Positions 25,579-36,538 of a stretch of 60,799 nt of DNA are shown one piece after another; the stretch's first letter is position 1, and each line of letters opens with the position of its first letter. The DNA comes from Devosia sp. 66-22 (GTDB taxonomy: Bacteria > Pseudomonadota > Alphaproteobacteria > Rhizobiales > Devosiaceae). The stretch spans positions 12,714-73,512 of the forward strand of contig MKUZ01000007.1 in NCBI GenBank assembly GCA_001899065.1. Reading direction: 5' to 3'. The position numbers and the translations under genes were made by a program. The notes under the pieces are model-generated. The model was not told where the DNA came from. It did not search any database and was given only the letters and a program-made list of their open reading frames with translations.

Positions 25579-27870
25579 TCAGCCGCCGCCGAAGATGCCT
25601 GAGAGCAGGTCACCGATGGTTTTGGCCGAACGCGGCTCGTCCTGGGCCGGCTGCTGCGGCTCGAGCGGCGCGATGCCCATATCGGTCGGCGCGGCGCCGA
25701 TGACTTCGCCGCCGGCCGACTGCTGCGGCACCGGATTGCCATTGGCATCGACCATCTGGCCGATCGGATCGGCGCCGGTGAGCTGGTCGGCGGGGATGGC
25801 GGCCGAGGTCATGTCGGGCAGGTTGGAGGGCGGCAGGCCGACATGCGCCTTGGACATGAAATCGGACCAGATCTGCGTGGGAACCGTGCCGCCCGCGAGC
25901 TTGGTGGGCTTGTCGTCGTCATTGCCCAGCCAGACGCCGGTAACCATGCGGTTGGTGTAGCCCACAAAGAGCGCGTCGCGTGCCTTCTGCGAGGTGCCGG
26001 TCTTGCCGCCGATCTGCCAGCCCGAAAGGCTGGCGCGCTTGCCGGTGCCGATCTCGAGGGCGGTGGACAGCATGTCGTTCATTTCGCCCACGACGAGCGG
26101 GCTCACCACCTGGCCGGGGCCGGCTGGAACGGCGTCGTAGAGGACCTTGCCGTCGGCGGTTTCGATACGGGTGATGACATTGGCGATGACGCCCTGGCCG
26201 CCATTGGCGAAGGGGGCATAGCCGGCAGTCAGCTCGAGCAGAGACACTTCCTGCGTACCCAGCGCGATAGAGGGCACGGCCTGGAGCGGCGCGGAGATGC
26301 CCATGCGCTGGGCAGCCTCGACGACCTTGTCGGGACCAACGATCTGGGCCAGCTGGGCCGAGATGGTGTTGCGCGAATAGGCGAGGCCCTGACGCAGCGT
26401 GATCTCGCCCATGTACTTGCCGTCGGCATTCTCGGGCTGCCAGCCATTGATGTTGATGGGGGCGTCCTGAGCGATGGTGTCGGGCGTGTAACCGGCCTCC
26501 ATCGCCGCCATGTAGACGAAGGGCTTGAAGGTTGAGCCCGGCTGACGGCGCGACGTGACGGCGCGATTGTACTGGCTCTGCTGGTAGTCGGCGCCGCCGA
26601 CAACGGCGCGCACCGCACCATCGGCATCGATCGAGACGAGCGCGCCCTGGCTGAAGCCGAACTTGGGGCCTTCGGTGGTCACCGCTTCCTTGATGAGGAA
26701 TTCGGCTTCCTTCTGCAGCTCCCAGTTGATGGTGGTGTAGACGATGACGTCCTGCTTGATGTCGCCGACATAGGCGGTGACGAGCCCCTCGACCCAGTCA
26801 GCGACGTAGGACTCGGCACCCATGACCTTGGTGCGCACCGACTGCGCCGGATCGATGGTGGCAGCCTGTGCTTCGGCCTCGGAGATGTAGCCGCTCTTGG
26901 CCATGGCCGAGAGAACGAGCTTCTGGCGGGCCTGGACGCGCGCCGGATCGCCCTTGGGGTTGAGACGCGACGGCGCCTGCAGGGAGCCGGCGAGAATGGC
27001 GGCCTCGCCGAGCGACAGATTGCGCGCCGACTTGCCGAAGTAGAACTGCGCGGCGGCTTCGATGCCGTACTTCTCGTGGCCGAAGTTCACGCGATTGATG
27101 TAGAGCTCGAGGATCTGGTCCTTGCTGTAATTGCGTTCCAGCCAGAGCGCGAGCAGACCTTCCTGCACCTTGCGCTCGAGATCCTGCTTGGGGGTGAGGA
27201 ACAGGTTCTTGGCGACCTGCTGGGTGATGGTCGAGGCGCCGCGGGTGATGTCGCCGGCCTGGATGGACTCGACAGCGACCGAGGCAAGGCCGATGACGTC
27301 GATGCCGAAGTGTTCGTAGAAGCGCCGGTCTTCGATGGCGACGAAGGCCGCGGGCACGTATTCGGGCAGCTCGTGCAACGAGACCGCTTCGCCGCCGGAC
27401 TTGCCGCGATTGGAGATCAACTGCCCGTCGGAGGCGAGGACGCGGATGTTGGGCGGACGCTCGGGCACAGCCCAAGTCGTCATCGAGGGCATCTGCATCC
27501 AGTAGTAGTAGACGACGCCGCCGGCGGCGATGCCACCGATGATCAGCAGCGTGATGCACCAGTAGATGAGCTTGCCGAACAGGCCCCAGAGGCTGAAGCC
27601 CTTGCGCTCGCGGCGGGAGCGGGCGGGCTTTTTCTGCTTGGGTGCCGGGGCACGGCCGCGCGCGCGCTGGGGCGGCTCATCGTCGGAATAATAGCCGGAG
27701 TCGAAATCGGCAAAGCCCGGCTCGATGCGCTGGCCTCGCGCCGACTTTTTCGCCTTGGCCTTGGCAACGGGTTTCGCGCGGCCGCGGGAACGGGACGAAG
27801 CGCCACCGATCCGGTCGTCGGGCGAAATCTCGAAATCCATAAACAGAGCCCCGGCGTTCTTCTTGCGCAT
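25579..27870 (-). CDS. Class A penicillin-binding protein (PBP1A type)
   Basis: About 763 residues, bifunctional peptidoglycan synthase. A long Lys/Arg/Pro-rich cytoplasmic tail is followed by a membrane anchor (LIYWCITLLIIGGIAAGGVV). The GT51 glycosyltransferase has EDRRFYEHFGID and GASTITQQVAKNLFLTPKQD. The transpeptidase has SxxK in RRQPGSTFKPFVYMA, SxN in YSRNTIS, and KTG in GGKTGTSQKARDALFVGY. The C-terminal 90 residues are rich in Pro, Gln and Ala. Start is uncertain among TTG 27876, ATG 27870 and ATG 27840; 27870 is used. Confidence 0.95.
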   Translation of the reverse strand: MRKKNAGALFMDFEISPDDRIGGASSRSRGRAKPVAKAKAKKSARGQRIEPGFADFDSGYYSDDEPPQRARGRAPAPKQKKPARSRRERKGFSLWGLFGKLIYWCITLLIIGGIAAGGVVYYYWMQMPSMTTWAVPERPPNIRVLASDGQLISNRGKSGGEAVSLHELPEYVPAAFVAIEDRRFYEHFGIDVIGLASVAVESIQAGDITRGASTITQQVAKNLFLTPKQDLERKVQEGLLALWLERNYSKDQILELYINRVNFGHEKYGIEAAAQFYFGKSARNLSLGEAAILAGSLQAPSRLNPKGDPARVQARQKLVLSAMAKSGYISEAEAQAATIDPAQSVRTKVMGAESYVADWVEGLVTAYVGDIKQDVIVYTTINWELQKEAEFLIKEAVTTEGPKFGFSQGALVSIDADGAVRAVVGGADYQQSQYNRAVTSRRQPGSTFKPFVYMAAMEAGYTPDTIAQDAPININGWQPENADGKYMGEITLRQGLAYSRNTISAQLAQIVGPDKVVEAAQRMGISAPLQAVPSIALGTQEVSLLELTAGYAPFANGGQGVIANVITRIETADGKVLYDAVPAGPGQVVSPLVVGEMNDMLSTALEIGTGKRASLSGWQIGGKTGTSQKARDALFVGYTNRMVTGVWLGNDDDKPTKLAGGTVPTQIWSDFMSKAHVGLPPSNLPDMTSAAIPADQLTGADPIGQMVDANGNPVPQQSAGGEVIGAAPTDMGIAPLEPQQPAQDEPRSAKTIGDLLSGIFGGG

Positions 27871-27989
27871 GGCCAACCGGCAGACTCCAAGCGGAAAATG
27901 CGGGGACTCGCAAGACCAAGCGCAGCCCGGCTTTCGGCCGGCGCGAACCCCATCGTTCTTGAGGCTAAATGTGGCCGGTTTATGTGGGC

Positions 27990-28011
27990 TTAAAAGGGTT
28001 GGTTAACCCTT
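27990..28011 (-). terminator. Weak terminator downstream of the araC-type gene
   Basis: On the minus strand AAGGGTT, loop AACC, AACCCTT is followed by TTTAA. The 7-bp stem lies 100 nt beyond the AraC-type stop. A second stem without a T-run, TCCCCGC-ATC-GCGGGGA, is at 28081-28097. Confidence 0.45.
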
Positions 28012-28110
28012 GTGGCCGGGCGGCAACAGGAACCGGGGCCAGGGTCGGAGCAGCCCTCTCCAGCGGCTTCGCCGGTTCCTTCCCCGCATCGCGGGGAGGT
28101 TGGCCGCACC

Positions 28111-29010
28111 TCAGCCAGCGGCCATCAGGTCGCCGGCTTTGAGACGGGCGACGTCGCGCAGGGGCGGAGCGCCGAAAGTGCGCGCGTATTCGCGCGAGAA
28201 CTGGCTGGGGCTGTCGTAGCCGACGCGATGGCCGGCGGTGGCGGCATCAAGGGCTTCGGCCAGCATCAGCCGGCGGGCTTCCTGCAGGCGGAGCTGCTTT
28301 TGGTACTGCAGCGGGCTCATGGCGGTGACGGCCTTGAAGTGGACGTGAAGCGAGGACGGGCTCATGCGAGCCTCGGCCGCCACGGTTTCGATGGCGAAGC
28401 TGTCGCGATAGTTGGTCTTGATCCAGCCGATGGCGCGATTGATCTGCTGCAGGCGGCTCTCGGCCAGAGCAATCTGCTGCAATCGGGTTGCCTGGTCGGT
28501 CTGCAGCACGCGGTAGAGGATCTCGCGGATGACCATGGGGGCGAGGACGCGGATGTCGTCCGGGGAGCTCAGCAGGCGAACCAGCCGCGCGGCGCCATCG
28601 ACCAGCTCGGGGGTCACGCGGCTGACCGACAAGCTGGCGTCGGCCTCGGCCGCACCGCCGGTGATGCCACCCACATCGATCAGCAGTTCGGTGATCGCTG
28701 CGGGCGAAAGGTCGAGCTTGAGGCAGAGATAGGGCTCCTCGGGGCTCGCCTCGGTGATCTGGCCGATGATGGGTGTGTCGGCGGTGACGACCAGGAACTG
28801 CTCGGCGTCGTAGCCCAGGACGCGATCGCCGGCGACCGTGCGCTTGCGGCCCTGCGCGACGATGCAGAGGGCGGGCTGGACGAGTCCATGACAGGGCTCG
28901 GATGGCCGCGAGAAGCGGATGAGCGTCAGGCCGGGAATTGGCGTTGCATGGAGCCCGTCGGCTGGCGCGAAGCGTGCAATTGCTGCCTGGAGGTCTTTGA
29001 GGTCGAGCAT
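28111..29010 (-). CDS. AraC family transcriptional regulator (AraC_N type)
   Basis: 299 residues. The N-terminal AraC_N domain (PALCIVAQGRKRTVAGDRVL, YDAEQFLVVTADTPIIGQI) is followed by two C-terminal HTH motifs (TVAAEARMSPSSLHVHFKAV and AGHRVGYDSPSQFSREYART). ATG 29010 starts the conserved MLDLKDLQAAIARF; 57 further codons upstream are not conserved-looking. Regulators of this type often sit next to small Atu4866 or oxidoreductase genes they may control, and an Atu4866 gene is divergent here. The effector is unknown. Confidence 0.9.
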   Translation of the reverse strand: MLDLKDLQAAIARFAPADGLHATPIPGLTLIRFSRPSEPCHGLVQPALCIVAQGRKRTVAGDRVLGYDAEQFLVVTADTPIIGQITEASPEEPYLCLKLDLSPAAITELLIDVGGITGGAAEADASLSVSRVTPELVDGAARLVRLLSSPDDIRVLAPMVIREILYRVLQTDQATRLQQIALAESRLQQINRAIGWIKTNYRDSFAIETVAAEARMSPSSLHVHFKAVTAMSPLQYQKQLRLQEARRLMLAEALDAATAGHRVGYDSPSQFSREYARTFGAPPLRDVARLKAGDLMAAG

Positions 29011-29196
29011 GGCCGGGATCCTATGTTTGCTGCGATGCTGAGATAGCATCTTGGGTCGTCGAGTCACGCGTGATTTTCTGATTTTGGAGGATCGTGCAAT
29101 GATCCGGGAGGATCGATCTACCGCTTTCGGGCCAGCGGGATGCATATGAGCGTCACTGGCGACGAACGAGACGCCGATCAAGAAGCGAGGCCCGAA

Positions 29197-29331
29197 ATGA
29201 CAGTTCTCTCCACCCTCCTGAGCACCCTGGCCAGGATCGAGGCCGCTCTTTCGAGCATGGACAGGGCCATCCGCGAGATCGGCGACCGCGCCGGGCGCGG
29301 CGACCGCAACCGGCGCTGGATGAACGGCTGA
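29197..29331 (+). CDS. Small hypothetical protein upstream of the Atu4866 gene
   Basis: 44 residues (MTVLSTLLSTLARIEAALSS, then an Arg/Gly-rich tail ending RRWMNG). A short amphipathic helix is the only feature. GCGAGG lies 8 nt before the ATG and the stop is 10 nt before the next gene, so it looks like the first gene of a two-gene unit. A longer frame from ATG 29140 is possible. Confidence 0.5.
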   Translation: MTVLSTLLSTLARIEAALSSMDRAIREIGDRAGRGDRNRRWMNG

Positions 29332-29341
29332 GGGGCTAGGA

Positions 29342-29659
29342 ATGCTGGCGGACGATCATGTGGGCATGTGGAGCAGCGCCGACGGCGCGGTCCGCAAGCT
29401 GCTACTGCCCAATGGGCGCTACCTGGCGCTGATCGCGGGCGGCGCGATCCGTCACCAGGGCGAGTATCGCGTGGTGGGATCGCGGATCGAATATTTCGAC
29501 GATGCGGGGAAGACCGGCGCCGGAGTGTTCGAGGACGGCGTGATGGTCGGGGCGAGCGGGGTCCCGCTCTACCCCAAGGACATGCTCATGGCGGACGAGG
29601 ATCTGTCGACGGTACTGGCCGTCAGCTCGCGGATGGGCGCGGCGTCGCTGGCCAGGTAG
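29342..29659 (+). CDS. Atu4866 domain protein
   Basis: 105 residues. GMWSSADGAVRKLLLPNGRY, GEYRVVGSRIEYFDDAGKTG and AGVFEDGVMVGASGVPLYP match the pattern of the Agrobacterium Atu4866 family, a small lipocalin-like beta-barrel of unknown function. GGGGCTAGG precedes the ATG. It is divergent from the AraC-type regulator, which is likely to control it. Confidence 0.78.
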   Translation: MLADDHVGMWSSADGAVRKLLLPNGRYLALIAGGAIRHQGEYRVVGSRIEYFDDAGKTGAGVFEDGVMVGASGVPLYPKDMLMADEDLSTVLAVSSRMGAASLAR

Positions 29660-29670
29660 CACGCCCCGAT

Positions 29671-29714
29671 TGTCATCCCGGCGACGGCGGGTTCCAGCCG
29701 GCGCGGGGATGACA
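29671..29714. repeat. Palindromic repeat between the convergent Atu4866 and LLM genes
   Basis: TGTCATCCCGGCG at 29671-29683 pairs with CGCGGGGATGACA at 29702-29714 (one mismatch). It is a shorter relative of the repeat at 13643 and may act as a bidirectional terminator, although no T-run follows. Confidence 0.6.
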
Positions 29715-29728
29715 TCTGCAGGACGGGT

Positions 29729-30748
29729 TCAGCGCCAGCCCAGCGCCGGGGCGACGTGCTTGACCACCGACTCGATGACGTGGGCGTTGTAGTCGACGCC
29801 GAGCTGGTTGGGCACGGTCAGCAGGATGGTGTCGGCTTCCTGGATACCCTCGTCGCCGCGGAGCTGCTCGATGAGATTGTCGGGCGTGTCGGCGTAGGAG
29901 CGGCCGAAGGCGGCACGCTTCGTGGGCTCGATATAGCCGAAATGATCCTCGCTCGCGCCGCGGCCGAAATAGGCCTGGTCAAGATCGTTGACCAGCGGGA
30001 AGATCGAGCGACTGACCGAGATGCGCGGCGTGCGGGTGTGGCCCGCTTCTGTCCAGGCCTCCTTGTAGGCGCGGATCTGCTCGGCCTGCTGCACGTGAAA
30101 CGGCTTGCCGGTTTCGTCGAAGACCAGCGTCGAGCTCTGGAGGTTCATCCCCATCTTGGCGGCCCATTGCACGGTGGGCGTCGAGGCGGCACCCCACCAG
30201 ATGCGTTCGCGCAGACCCTCCGAGAAGGGCTCGAGGCGCAGCAGGCCCGGCGGATTGGGGAACATCGGCCGCGGATTGGGTTCGGCAAAGCCTTCGCCCT
30301 TCAGCACGTCGAGGAAGACTTCGGCGTGGCCGCGCGCCATGTCGGCATCGGTCTGCCCCTCGGCGGGGACGTAGCCGAAGTGGCGGAAGCCATCGATGAC
30401 CTGCTCGGGCGAACCCCGCGAGATGCCGAGCTGCAGGCGGCCGCCAGCAATGAGGTCGGCGGCGCCGGCATCCTCGGCCATGTAGAGCGGGTTCTCGTAG
30501 CGCATGTCGATGACGGCGGTGCCGATCTCGATGCGCCTGGTCTTCGCCCCCGCCGCGGCGAGCAGCGGGAAGGGCGAGCCGAGCTGGCGGGCGAAATGGT
30601 GGACGCGGAAATAGGCGCCGTCGGCGCCAACGTCCTCGGCCGCGACGGCAAGGTCGATCGACTGCAGCAGCGCGTCTGAGGCAGAGCGCGTACCCGAATG
30701 AGGGGAAGGCGACCAGTGGCCGAAGGAGAGGAAGCCGATTTTCTTCAT
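29729..30748 (-). CDS. LLM-class flavin-dependent oxidoreductase
   Basis: 339 residues with a bacterial-luciferase-like TIM barrel: RVHHFARQLGSPFPLLAAAG near the N-terminus, IEIGTAVIDMRYENPLYMAE, LIAGGRLQLGISRGSPEQVI and a late GDEGIQEADTILLTVPNQLG. Such enzymes use reduced FMN or F420; with no F420 genes in view, FMN is assumed. The reaction is unknown. It is a single gene, convergent with the Atu4866 gene. Confidence 0.9.
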   Translation of the reverse strand: MKKIGFLSFGHWSPSPHSGTRSASDALLQSIDLAVAAEDVGADGAYFRVHHFARQLGSPFPLLAAAGAKTRRIEIGTAVIDMRYENPLYMAEDAGAADLIAGGRLQLGISRGSPEQVIDGFRHFGYVPAEGQTDADMARGHAEVFLDVLKGEGFAEPNPRPMFPNPPGLLRLEPFSEGLRERIWWGAASTPTVQWAAKMGMNLQSSTLVFDETGKPFHVQQAEQIRAYKEAWTEAGHTRTPRISVSRSIFPLVNDLDQAYFGRGASEDHFGYIEPTKRAAFGRSYADTPDNLIEQLRGDEGIQEADTILLTVPNQLGVDYNAHVIESVVKHVAPALGWR

Positions 30749-30849
30749 GGGTGATATCCCTTGTTCCGGCTCTATCTAGGTGCTTGCCGCCGGCGCGACT
30801 GGTGCGGCGCGCTGGAACAGTGTGTTGCCGGATCGGAACCGGCGCGGCC

Positions 30850-33327
<2,478 letters not shown>

Positions 33328-33494
33328 TCAGCGGGAAACGCTGGGTCAAACCGGTCTAGCGGATCGGGGGAAGTTACCCAATGGAAATGGCGATTTTTGG
33401 CCCGATTTCAAGGGGATTTGGGCGTGCCGGACCGCCCCAATCCATCCCGCAATTCCGGCTGGTGCAGGGGACGGCACCGGACGCAGAGCCGAAG

Positions 33495-33839
33495 CTATTT
33501 CAGCTTGAACGCCGGACTATAGGGACTGGCTGGATTGACGTCGTATTCGACCATTTTCATGCAGTGCTGGGCTTCGGAGTGCTCGCTGCCCGAGTGCCAG
33601 CGACCGTCGATCAGGACGACATCGGTGATCTCCGCAAGTTTGAAGCATTTCCAGTCGGCTTTGCCGATTGGCCCTTTGCTCGTCGTGCCGCCGAACTGGA
33701 AGACGAGCGCCTTTTCCTCGAGACCGGTGCGGCCCAGCATCACCGGACAGATTTCGCGCCGATGGCCCTGATAGACGCAGGCGACCGGCCGCCGTTCTCG
33801 CATGGCCTCGAGCAGCAAGGCGTGGACGGCGCTAGGCAT
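33495..33839 (-). CDS. Small WYL-like domain protein
   Basis: 114 residues. After the helix MPSAVHALLLEAMRERRPVA the sequence reads VACVYQGHRREICPVMLGRT, FQFGGTTSKGPIGKADWKCF and KLAEITDVVLIDGRWHSG. This has the shape of a stand-alone WYL domain (ligand-sensing beta fold) without a DNA-binding part. The ATG at 33839 lies inside the recF stop region (8-nt overlap), so it is translationally coupled to recF. Neither the family assignment nor the function is certain. Confidence 0.65.
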   Translation of the reverse strand: MPSAVHALLLEAMRERRPVACVYQGHRREICPVMLGRTGLEEKALVFQFGGTTSKGPIGKADWKCFKLAEITDVVLIDGRWHSGSEHSEAQHCMKMVEYDVNPASPYSPAFKLK

Positions 33840-34944
33840 TGAGCCGGCCGTCGCGCACGGTGACGCGCTGGGCGCGGTCGCCGAGGGCATCGAACAGCAT
33901 GGGGTCGGTGCCGGTCATCAGGCACTGGGTGCCGAGTGCATCCAGAGCGGCAAACAGCGCGGCGCGGCGATCGGGATCGAGATGGGCGGCGATCTCGTCG
34001 AGCAGCAGGAAGGGCGTGATGCCGGTGCGCGCGGCGACGAGGCGCGCATGGGCGAGGATGAGCCCCACCAGCAGCGCCTTCTGCTCGCCGGTGGAGCCGA
34101 GGGCGGCGGGCATGCCCTTCTGCGCGTAGAGCACGTCGAAATCGACGCGGTGGGGTCCGCTGACGGTACGGCCGGCGGCGCGATCGAGCGCGCGGGTGCC
34201 GGCCCAGAGCGCCTTGAGCTCGGCTTCGAGATCGGGCGAGGAGGCCGGCTCGTGGCGATCGTCGAAGAGCGGCGTGAGGGCCACCGCGGCGGCCGGGAAG
34301 GCGGGATCGGGCGCGCCGGCTTCGATCATGGCGCGGAGGTGCGCCACGGCGTCGGCACGGGCGAAATGCAGCGCAGCGGCGTGCGCGGCCATTTCGGCTT
34401 CGAGGGCGTTGAGCCAGAGCGGATCGGCGCTCTCCTCGAGCAGCCTGTTGCGCTGCCGCATGGCCGATTCATAGGAGCTGGCGGTCGAGGAGTGCGACGG
34501 CACGAGGGTGGTGACCAGCCGGTCGAGAAAGCGGCGGCGATCGCCGGCGGGGCCGGTGAACAGACCGTCCATGGACGGGGTGAGCCAGAGGAGGCGGAGG
34601 TAGTCGCTCATCTCCTCGATCGAGCGCGCGTTGGCGCCGTTGATGCGCACACGGCGGCCGCCCTCAGTGGCGGCGCCGGTGCCGATATCGGCCGGGCCGT
34701 CTGGGGTCTCGATGGTGGCGGCGACCGCCCAGGGCTGGTCGGACGCCTGGTTGCCCACCGTATCGAAGCTGGCGCGGCGCAGGCCACGACCGGGCGAAAG
34801 CAGCGAAACGGCCTCGAGCAGGTTGGTCTTGCCCGCGCCATTGGGCCCGGTCAGCACCAGATGGCGGCCGTCGAGATCGAGCGCGGCAGCGGCGTAGTTG
34901 CGGAAGGCGCTCAGACGCAGGCGCGAAAAGTGGCGGGCAGTCAT
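33832..34944 (-). CDS. recF: DNA replication/repair protein RecF
   Basis: 370 residues, ATP-dependent loader of RecA at gaps. Walker A is LTGPNGAGKTNLLEAVSLLS, the signature motif LGSTGEQKALLVGLILAHAR, and Walker B PFLLLDEIAAHLDPDRRAAL. The segment before the ATG is filled by a heptad inverted repeat, which leaves no recognisable Shine-Dalgarno sequence. It follows dnaN on the same strand by 80 nt. Confidence 0.97.
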   Translation of the reverse strand: MTARHFSRLRLSAFRNYAAAALDLDGRHLVLTGPNGAGKTNLLEAVSLLSPGRGLRRASFDTVGNQASDQPWAVAATIETPDGPADIGTGAATEGGRRVRINGANARSIEEMSDYLRLLWLTPSMDGLFTGPAGDRRRFLDRLVTTLVPSHSSTASSYESAMRQRNRLLEESADPLWLNALEAEMAAHAAALHFARADAVAHLRAMIEAGAPDPAFPAAAVALTPLFDDRHEPASSPDLEAELKALWAGTRALDRAAGRTVSGPHRVDFDVLYAQKGMPAALGSTGEQKALLVGLILAHARLVAARTGITPFLLLDEIAAHLDPDRRAALFAALDALGTQCLMTGTDPMLFDALGDRAQRVTVRDGRLNA

Positions 34945-34945
34945 A

Positions 34946-35028
34946 GCGAATAGTGAGTAGCCAATAGCGAGTAGGGAAGGAACGAGAAAACCCTATTCGC
35001 TACTCGCTATTGGCTATTCGCTGCTCAC
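34946..35028. repeat. Heptad inverted repeat between dnaN and recF
   Basis: Four 7-bp units (GCGAATA, GTGAGTA, GCCAATA, GCGAGTA at 34946-34973) face TATTCGC, TACTCGC, TATTGGC, TATTCGC (34994-35021) and TGCTCAC across a 20-nt loop. The right arm overlaps the dnaN stop; the left arm ends one base from the recF start. It would form a long hairpin in the dnaN-recF transcript. Same family as 21394-21468. Confidence 0.85.
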
Positions 35029-36143
35029 ACGCGCATCGGCATCAGCACGTAGAGGGCCCGGGCTTCGCCATCTTCCTTGACCAGCGTGGGCGAGCCGGCG
35101 TCGTTGAACAGGAACACGGCGTTGTCGGATTTGATTTGACCGATGATGTCGAGAAGGTATTTGGCGTTGAAGCCGATCTCGAAGGTTTCGGGCTCGAACT
35201 CGACGGCGATTTCCTCTGTGGCGGTGCCGTGGTCGGGGTTGGTGACCGAGAGTTCGAGATTGCCGTCCTTGACGGAGAGCTTGACGGCCTTGCCGCCCCG
35301 GTCGGACGCGATGGTCGAGACGCGGTCGACGGCGACGGCGAAGCTGGCGCGGTCGACATTGAGCTGCTTGTCGTTGTTCTTGGGCGTGACCCGGTCGTAG
35401 TCGGGGAAGGTGCCCTCGATGAGCTTGCTCAGCAGCACCACGCCATCGAGCGTGAAACGGATCTTGGTGTCGGAGACTTCGACCTGGACGTCGCCGTCGG
35501 CGCCGTCGAGGAGCTTGAGCACTTCGCCGACGGTCTTTTTGGGGATGATGATGCCGGGCATGCCGCGGGCGCCCGCCGGCGACGGCGTCTCGGCGCGCGC
35601 CATGCGGTGACCGTCGGTGGCGACGGCGCGCAGCACGGTCTCCTTGTTGACCTCGAGCGTGTGCACATAGATGCCGTTGAGGTAGTACCGCGTCTCCTCG
35701 TTGGAGATGGCGAACTGGGTGCGCTCGATGAGCTCGCGCAGCGTGGTGGCGGGCATCGAGAATTCGTGGCTGAAGGTGCCCGATTTGAGGTCGGGGAAGC
35801 TGTCGGGCGAGAGGCACGCCAGATGGAAGCGCGAACGGCCGGAGGTGAGCAGCATCTGCTCGCCGCCCTCGGTTTCGAGGCGGACTTCGGCGCCGTCGGC
35901 GAGCTTGCGGATGATCTCGTAGAGGGTGTGGGCCGGAACGGTGGTGGTGCCGGCGGTTGCGACCATGGCGGGGACGCTCTCGGTGACCTCGATGTCGAGG
36001 TCGGTGGCGCGCAGATCGACCCGGCCGTCACCAGCCTTGAGCAGCACGTTGGCGAGGATGGGGTAGGTGTTGCGGCGCTCGACCACGCGATGGACATGGC
36101 CCAGCGACTTCAAAAGTGCGTTGCGCTCGAGTGTGACTTTCAT
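35025..36143 (-). CDS. dnaN: DNA polymerase III beta subunit (sliding clamp)
   Basis: 372 residues, the standard clamp length. It begins [20 protein letters not shown] and contains [20 protein letters not shown], the middle-domain [20 protein letters not shown] and the conserved C-terminus [10 protein letters not shown] that contributes to the protein-binding pocket. It forms a ring on DNA that tethers polymerases and repair enzymes. Located between dnaA and recF. Confidence 0.98.
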   Translation of the reverse strand: MKVTLERNALLKSLGHVHRVVERRNTYPILANVLLKAGDGRVDLRATDLDIEVTESVPAMVATAGTTTVPAHTLYEIIRKLADGAEVRLETEGGEQMLLTSGRSRFHLACLSPDSFPDLKSGTFSHEFSMPATTLRELIERTQFAISNEETRYYLNGIYVHTLEVNKETVLRAVATDGHRMARAETPSPAGARGMPGIIIPKKTVGEVLKLLDGADGDVQVEVSDTKIRFTLDGVVLLSKLIEGTFPDYDRVTPKNNDKQLNVDRASFAVAVDRVSTIASDRGGKAVKLSVKDGNLELSVTNPDHGTATEEIAVEFEPETFEIGFNAKYLLDIIGQIKSDNAVFLFNDAGSPTLVKEDGEARALYVLMPMRV

Positions 36144-36284
36144 CCTACGCTACCCCCGACGGCCCGGCAGCCGCGAAAAACCTTGGAAATCCGGGCCGCG
36201 ACCTTGGCAATTCGGGGCCCGAAAGGCAAGGGCGGGAGCCCCGGGAGGCACCCGCTTTCACGCGATTTTGGGGTCCATTTCCGG

Positions 36285-36488
36285 CTAGTCGAGCCCGAGC
36301 CGATTGAGCTCGCGCTCGATCTCGGCCATCCGGCGCTCCACCTCGGTCTCGGCAGGCCTGAGGCGCGCCATGACGCGCTCCCAACTGGCCTCATTTTCGG
36401 CTCCGCTGGAGGCCGATGCCTCGGGACGGGACCAATGGCGGACAGCCCGCCTCACGCGCAGCACCATACGCGGCAACACTCGACGCAA
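36285..36488 (-). CDS. Possible small helical protein between dnaA and dnaN
   Basis: Up to 67 residues, ending [20 protein letters not shown](D), an amphipathic helix with coiled-coil character. No family is recognised. TTG 36488, GTG 36479 and ATG 36467 are all possible starts; GGAG lies 10 nt before the GTG. It could be a real short gene or chance. Confidence 0.35.
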   Translation of the reverse strand: MRRVLPRMVLRVRRAVRHWSRPEASASSGAENEASWERVMARLRPAETEVERRMAEIERELNRLGLD

Positions 36489-36538
36489 ACTCCAGAACGC
36501 AAACTAACGCAAGTCGGCCGGGGCATTGCCCCGCCCGG

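Noticed and set aside
29979-29998. TGGTCAAGATCGTTGACCA as a third RutR site
   Set aside because: The half sites are in the wrong order and it lies inside the flavin oxidoreductase coding region.
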